A stretch of DNA of 64,000 nucleotides, taken from Paradesertivirga superstes. Lineage in GTDB: Bacteria > Bacteroidota > Bacteroidia > Sphingobacteriales > Sphingobacteriaceae. The first letter of the stretch is position 1; each line of letters starts with the position of its first letter. The stretch is from contig NZ_JBBJCN010000004.1 in the NCBI RefSeq assembly GCF_037622515.1, positions 419,997 through 483,996 on the forward strand. Reading direction: 5' to 3'. The translations under genes and the position numbers were made by a program. The notes beneath the pieces were generated by a model. That model was not told where the DNA came from, did not search any database, and saw only the letters and a program-made list of their open reading frames with translations. This document shows positions 61,121 to 64,000 of this stretch, one piece after another.

Positions 61121-63646
61121 CTAACCCTTCCTCTTCACCCCTCTTACCGCCTCTGCTTCGAGCGGGTTTTCGGGCCATGAATGTTTGGGGTATCGGCGTT
61201 TGAGTTCTTTGCGGACTTCGAAATAGGTGTTTTGCCAGAAGCTGCGAAGGTCGGTGGTGACTTGCACGGGTTTGTAGCCGGGAGAGAGCAGGTGGATGAC
61301 TACGGTTTGGGTTCCGCCGTTTATGCTGGGTGTATCGAGCATGCCGAATAGTTCTTGCAAGCGGACGGCCAGGATGGGTGCTTCGCCGTAGGGGGAATAG
61401 CTGAGCGGGATGCTGGAGCCGCTGGGTACGGTGATGGCGGCCGGGGCGAGCTGGCTGAGCTGCTGCTGTTGTTCGTATGTGAGGGAATGCTGCAGTATGT
61501 GGCTGAGCTTGATTTTTTTGAAATCCTCACCTTTGGTGAGAGCCTGCACTGAGCCTGTCGAAGTGGCCTTGCGGAGTTGGTCGTAATATGGGCCGAGCCA
61601 GGTTTTGTTGCTGGCGAGCAGGGCATCGGTGCTTACGTCGGGCCAGGATTGTTCGGGGTTCCAATGGCGGAGGCTGAGTACGCGGTTCTGCCAGGTTTGT
61701 ACGTCGGGGTTGAAATCGAGCAGGTTTTGGCCTTCGGCCTTGATGGTATTAGAAATGACTTCGTCGAGCTGTTGTTTGTCGGGTGCTGCGAGCGGACGGG
61801 ATTGCAGCACGATGCTTCCGATACGGAGATCGCTGGTAGCGAGCAGTTGTTGTTTGCGGATGTCCCAGCGGATGTTCTCGGTTTCTTTGGCGAGGTGTGT
61901 GAGATCCTTTGGGTTGAGGGGGGCGGCGATGAAGATCTTCCCCTGCCCTTTCTGGGCGTCGAGCAGGGCGATGGAGAGCCAGGGCTCGTGTGCGAGATCG
62001 TCGTCGCGATTGATGGTGGCGGTTTGGCCGTTGGCGAGCTGGAAGAGGCCGTTTTTGGCATCTTTGGCGGAGGCGATGCGCTCGGGATAGGCGTAGGCGA
62101 GCAGGAGGCCGGCGTGGTAGGCGTCGGCTGTGGAATTATCGGCGGCGATCTGGAAGAGCCTGCGGTAGGCGGAGGCGGTTTTCTCGATTTTCTCCCATTG
62201 GCGGTCGCGGCGCTGTTCTGCCCGGTAACGACGAAGTTGTTCGATGCGGAGGTTGAGGTCGGCACCTGTGAGGGCGCGGTCGAGCGGGTCGCGTTCTTCG
62301 AGCAGGGCGGCGATGTCGGTGGCGAGGGGCAATTTATTTAGCTCCTGCGCGGTGATGAGCATGTTGGCGAGCCGCGGGTGAAGCGGCAGCCGGTGGATCT
62401 TTTTACCGTGTCCGGTCATCCTATCGCCTTCGATAGCGCCGAGGGCTGTGAGAAGTTCTCTGGCGCTGTTGAGGGCTGTGGCTGGCGGATTATTGAGCCA
62501 GCAGAGTGTATTTGGATCGCTGATTCCCCATTCGAGGAGATCGAGCAAGAGCGGCGTAAGGTCGCTGTCAAGGATTTCGGGTGTGCGATATGGCGCGAGG
62601 CGCTGCTGGGTGGCGGCGGACCACATGCGGTAGCAGGTTCCGGTGCTGAGGCGACCGGCACGGCCTGCGCGCTGGTCGGCCGAGTCGATGGAGACTTGTA
62701 CGGTTTTGAGTGCGGAGAGGCCTGTGCGGGGGTCGAAGGCGGATTTGCGGGTGTAGCCGCTGTCGACCACGATGCGGATGCCCTGGATGGTTAAGCTGGT
62801 TTCGGCAATGGAGGTGGCGAGGACGATTTTGCGGCGACCATGCGGGTCGGGCATTAGGGCGGCTTGTTGTTCGGCGTGGCTAAGTTGTCCGTACAGCGGG
62901 TGGATGGCAAAGCTGCTTAATGTGCGCTTAAGGATCTCGGCGCATTTGCGGATCTCGCCCTGACCGGGAAGAAAAACGAGGGTGTCTCCCTCCTGCTCTT
63001 TTGTGGCACGGGCGATGGTTTTGCTGCAGAGGTCGGGCAGGTGTTCGATGTGCTGCTCGCCGGTGTAGATCACCTCGACCGGGTACATTTTGCCTTTGCT
63101 TTCGACTACGGGAGCTTTAAGCATCTCGGCCAATTGCGGCACATCCAGCGTGGCGGACATGATTAAAATTCGGAGATCGGGCCGGAGCACATCCTGTACC
63201 TCGCGACTAAGCGCCAGGGCAATGTCGGCATGGATGCTGCGTTCGTGAAACTCGTCGAAGATGATGAGGCCGACGTCTTCCAGGGCGTTGTCGCTGTGAA
63301 GCATGCGGGTAAGGATGCCTTCGGTTACGACTTCTATCTTAGTGTTTCTGGATATTTTGTTCTCGAAACGGATGCGGTAGCCGACGGTGTCTCCGGCTTG
63401 CTCATTTAACAGATCGGCCATTCGATGAGCGATGGTGGAAGCGGCAAGGCGGCGGGGTTCGAGAAGGATGATTTTTTTGTTGGCGAGCCAGGGTTCTTGC
63501 ATTAATGCTAATGGAAGGATTGTGCTTTTTCCGGCGCCTGGAGGGGCGGTGATGATAAGGGTATTGTGGGCGTTGAGCTGACGCTGAACATCGGAGATTA
63601 TTTCTGTAACTGGGAGCTTGAGTTGGTATGGATCGAAGGTGGTCAT
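61121..63646 (-). CDS. hrpB: ATP-dependent RNA helicase HrpB
   Basis: 841 residues from ATG 63646; longer starts would run through hairpin-repeat DNA. DEAH-box helicase: Walker A TAPPGAGKSTILPLAL, DEFH in IIFDEFHERSIHADIAL, MSATLD, TSIAETSLTIQGIRIVVDSGY, QRAGRAGRLSTGTCYRMW, then the helicase-associated region and the HrpB C-terminal domain (LAPAAITVPSGSSIPLSYSPYG..LLSPGYKPVQVTTDLRSFW..RRYPKHSWPENP). Cytoplasmic. Residues about 690-704 (TSTGSVQALTKGE) are extra to the usual sequence and come from a TGAGCCTGTCGAAG repeat. The gene is visibly richer in GC than the rest of the window. Confidence 0.95.
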   Translation of the reverse strand: MTTFDPYQLKLPVTEIISDVQRQLNAHNTLIITAPPGAGKSTILPLALMQEPWLANKKIILLEPRRLAASTIAHRMADLLNEQAGDTVGYRIRFENKISRNTKIEVVTEGILTRMLHSDNALEDVGLIIFDEFHERSIHADIALALSREVQDVLRPDLRILIMSATLDVPQLAEMLKAPVVESKGKMYPVEVIYTGEQHIEHLPDLCSKTIARATKEQEGDTLVFLPGQGEIRKCAEILKRTLSSFAIHPLYGQLSHAEQQAALMPDPHGRRKIVLATSIAETSLTIQGIRIVVDSGYTRKSAFDPRTGLSALKTVQVSIDSADQRAGRAGRLSTGTCYRMWSAATQQRLAPYRTPEILDSDLTPLLLDLLEWGISDPNTLCWLNNPPATALNSARELLTALGAIEGDRMTGHGKKIHRLPLHPRLANMLITAQELNKLPLATDIAALLEERDPLDRALTGADLNLRIEQLRRYRAEQRRDRQWEKIEKTASAYRRLFQIAADNSTADAYHAGLLLAYAYPERIASAKDAKNGLFQLANGQTATINRDDDLAHEPWLSIALLDAQKGQGKIFIAAPLNPKDLTHLAKETENIRWDIRKQQLLATSDLRIGSIVLQSRPLAAPDKQQLDEVISNTIKAEGQNLLDFNPDVQTWQNRVLSLRHWNPEQSWPDVSTDALLASNKTWLGPYYDQLRKATSTGSVQALTKGEDFKKIKLSHILQHSLTYEQQQQLSQLAPAAITVPSGSSIPLSYSPYGEAPILAVRLQELFGMLDTPSINGGTQTVVIHLLSPGYKPVQVTTDLRSFWQNTYFEVRKELKRRYPKHSWPENPLEAEAVRGVKRKG
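61545..61580. repeat. TGAGCCTGTCGAAG repeat inside hrpB
   Basis: GCACTGAGCCTGTCGAAGTG on the plus strand is a common dispersed repeat core. It adds about 14 in-frame residues to HrpB. Confidence 0.65.
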
Positions 63647-64000
63647 TGTTGGGTGTAAAGATAGGGAGATAGCGTTATTGCTGCGGGATAAAAGACGATT
63701 GTCTTTGCCGCTCATAGCCGCGGCGAGGCCTAGTCCTTTTGGCTTGAGCCCAAAAGGACCAAAAACCCAAGGCAACAACGAAGCTTCAGCCGCACGGGGC
63801 AAAACTCCTGGCCGCCGTTCTTGCCAGCCCAGCGCTTCTGTGTTCTACATTTGATAATTTTCGCTGCGAAGACGTTGACTTGCAGGGTCTCTACTCTAGA
63901 CGAATACAGGAAACCAGAGCAAAAAGGTATTCTCTAATTATAAATAATCCTCTTTGCCGCTCATAGCCGCGGCTTGGCCTAGTCCTTTTTAAACATACGA
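63647..64000. repeat. Hairpin and direct repeat upstream of hrpB
   Basis: Hairpin GTCCTTTTGG (63733-63742) / CCAAAAGGAC (63750-63759). The segment TCTTTGCCGCTCATAGCCGC..GGCCTAGTCCTTTT occurs at 63702-63740 and again at 63951-63990, where the window ends before the hairpin would close. No gene recognised in this stretch. Confidence 0.7.

Noticed and set aside
61577..62341. 254-codon plus-strand open frame
   Set aside because: Antisense to hrpB; Gly/Val/Glu-rich low-complexity product expected from GC-rich third positions.

Overview
The window reads as chromosome of a Bacteroidota member, most likely family Sphingobacteriaceae (Pedobacter or Mucilaginibacter type). Evidence: type IX secretion sorting domains (type A on the 2.2-6.7 kb lyase, type B on the 45.7-49.2 kb protein), DUF4476 repeats, large MG2-domain exported proteins, -7 promoter boxes of the TAnnTTTG type, weak Shine-Dalgarno usage, and a typical set of plant-polysaccharide enzymes (PL11 rhamnogalacturonan lyase, GH28 polygalacturonase, DUF5060/DUF4038 apiosidase-like hydrolase, carbohydrate-esterase-like hydrolase, ThuA protein). 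No rRNA, tRNA or CRISPR array was seen.

Layout. 0-30 kb is mostly ordinary single-gene chromosome: two-component proteins, the PL11 lyase, stress and lipid-type enzymes, an MG2 protein, GH28, a hybrid histidine kinase with two frameshifts, a TetR/MFS efflux pair with matching operator-like palindromes, TspO, esterase, DinB, DUF808 and ThuA. The pectin genes are scattered, with no SusC/SusD pair in view.

30-57 kb is a repeat-rich zone. It contains three distinguishable RAYT (REP-associated Y1 transposase) lineages, each with its own hairpin family: A (arms CCGCAGAGTC, 30.4-31.1 kb), B (GCACACGCG..., 51.3 kb) and C (TCCTCGTT..., 40.4 and 44.2 kb). It also holds a MITE-like element with palindromic ends (34.7 and 35.8 kb), a 21-bp minisatellite, a 276-bp tandem duplication that copied the end of a phosphoesterase gene, an IS3 orfA remnant, and several genes whose ends were replaced by hairpin sequence. 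Between these lie an apiosidase-like hydrolase, a NodS-like methyltransferase, a LuxR regulator/histidine kinase pair followed by a small GPxYKN-repeat secreted protein, a BLUF photoreceptor, a giant type-B-sorted surface protein, an HExxH protease, a second MG2 protein, a secreted protein made of IFG(D/N) repeats, and a DUF922 protease.

57-60.8 kb holds two adjacent co-directional genes (747 aa with three N-terminal membrane segments; 455 aa with a C-terminal hydrophobic stretch) that I cannot assign to any family. This is the best candidate for an undescribed system. 61-63.7 kb is a visibly GC-richer HrpB helicase carrying a repeat-derived in-frame insertion.
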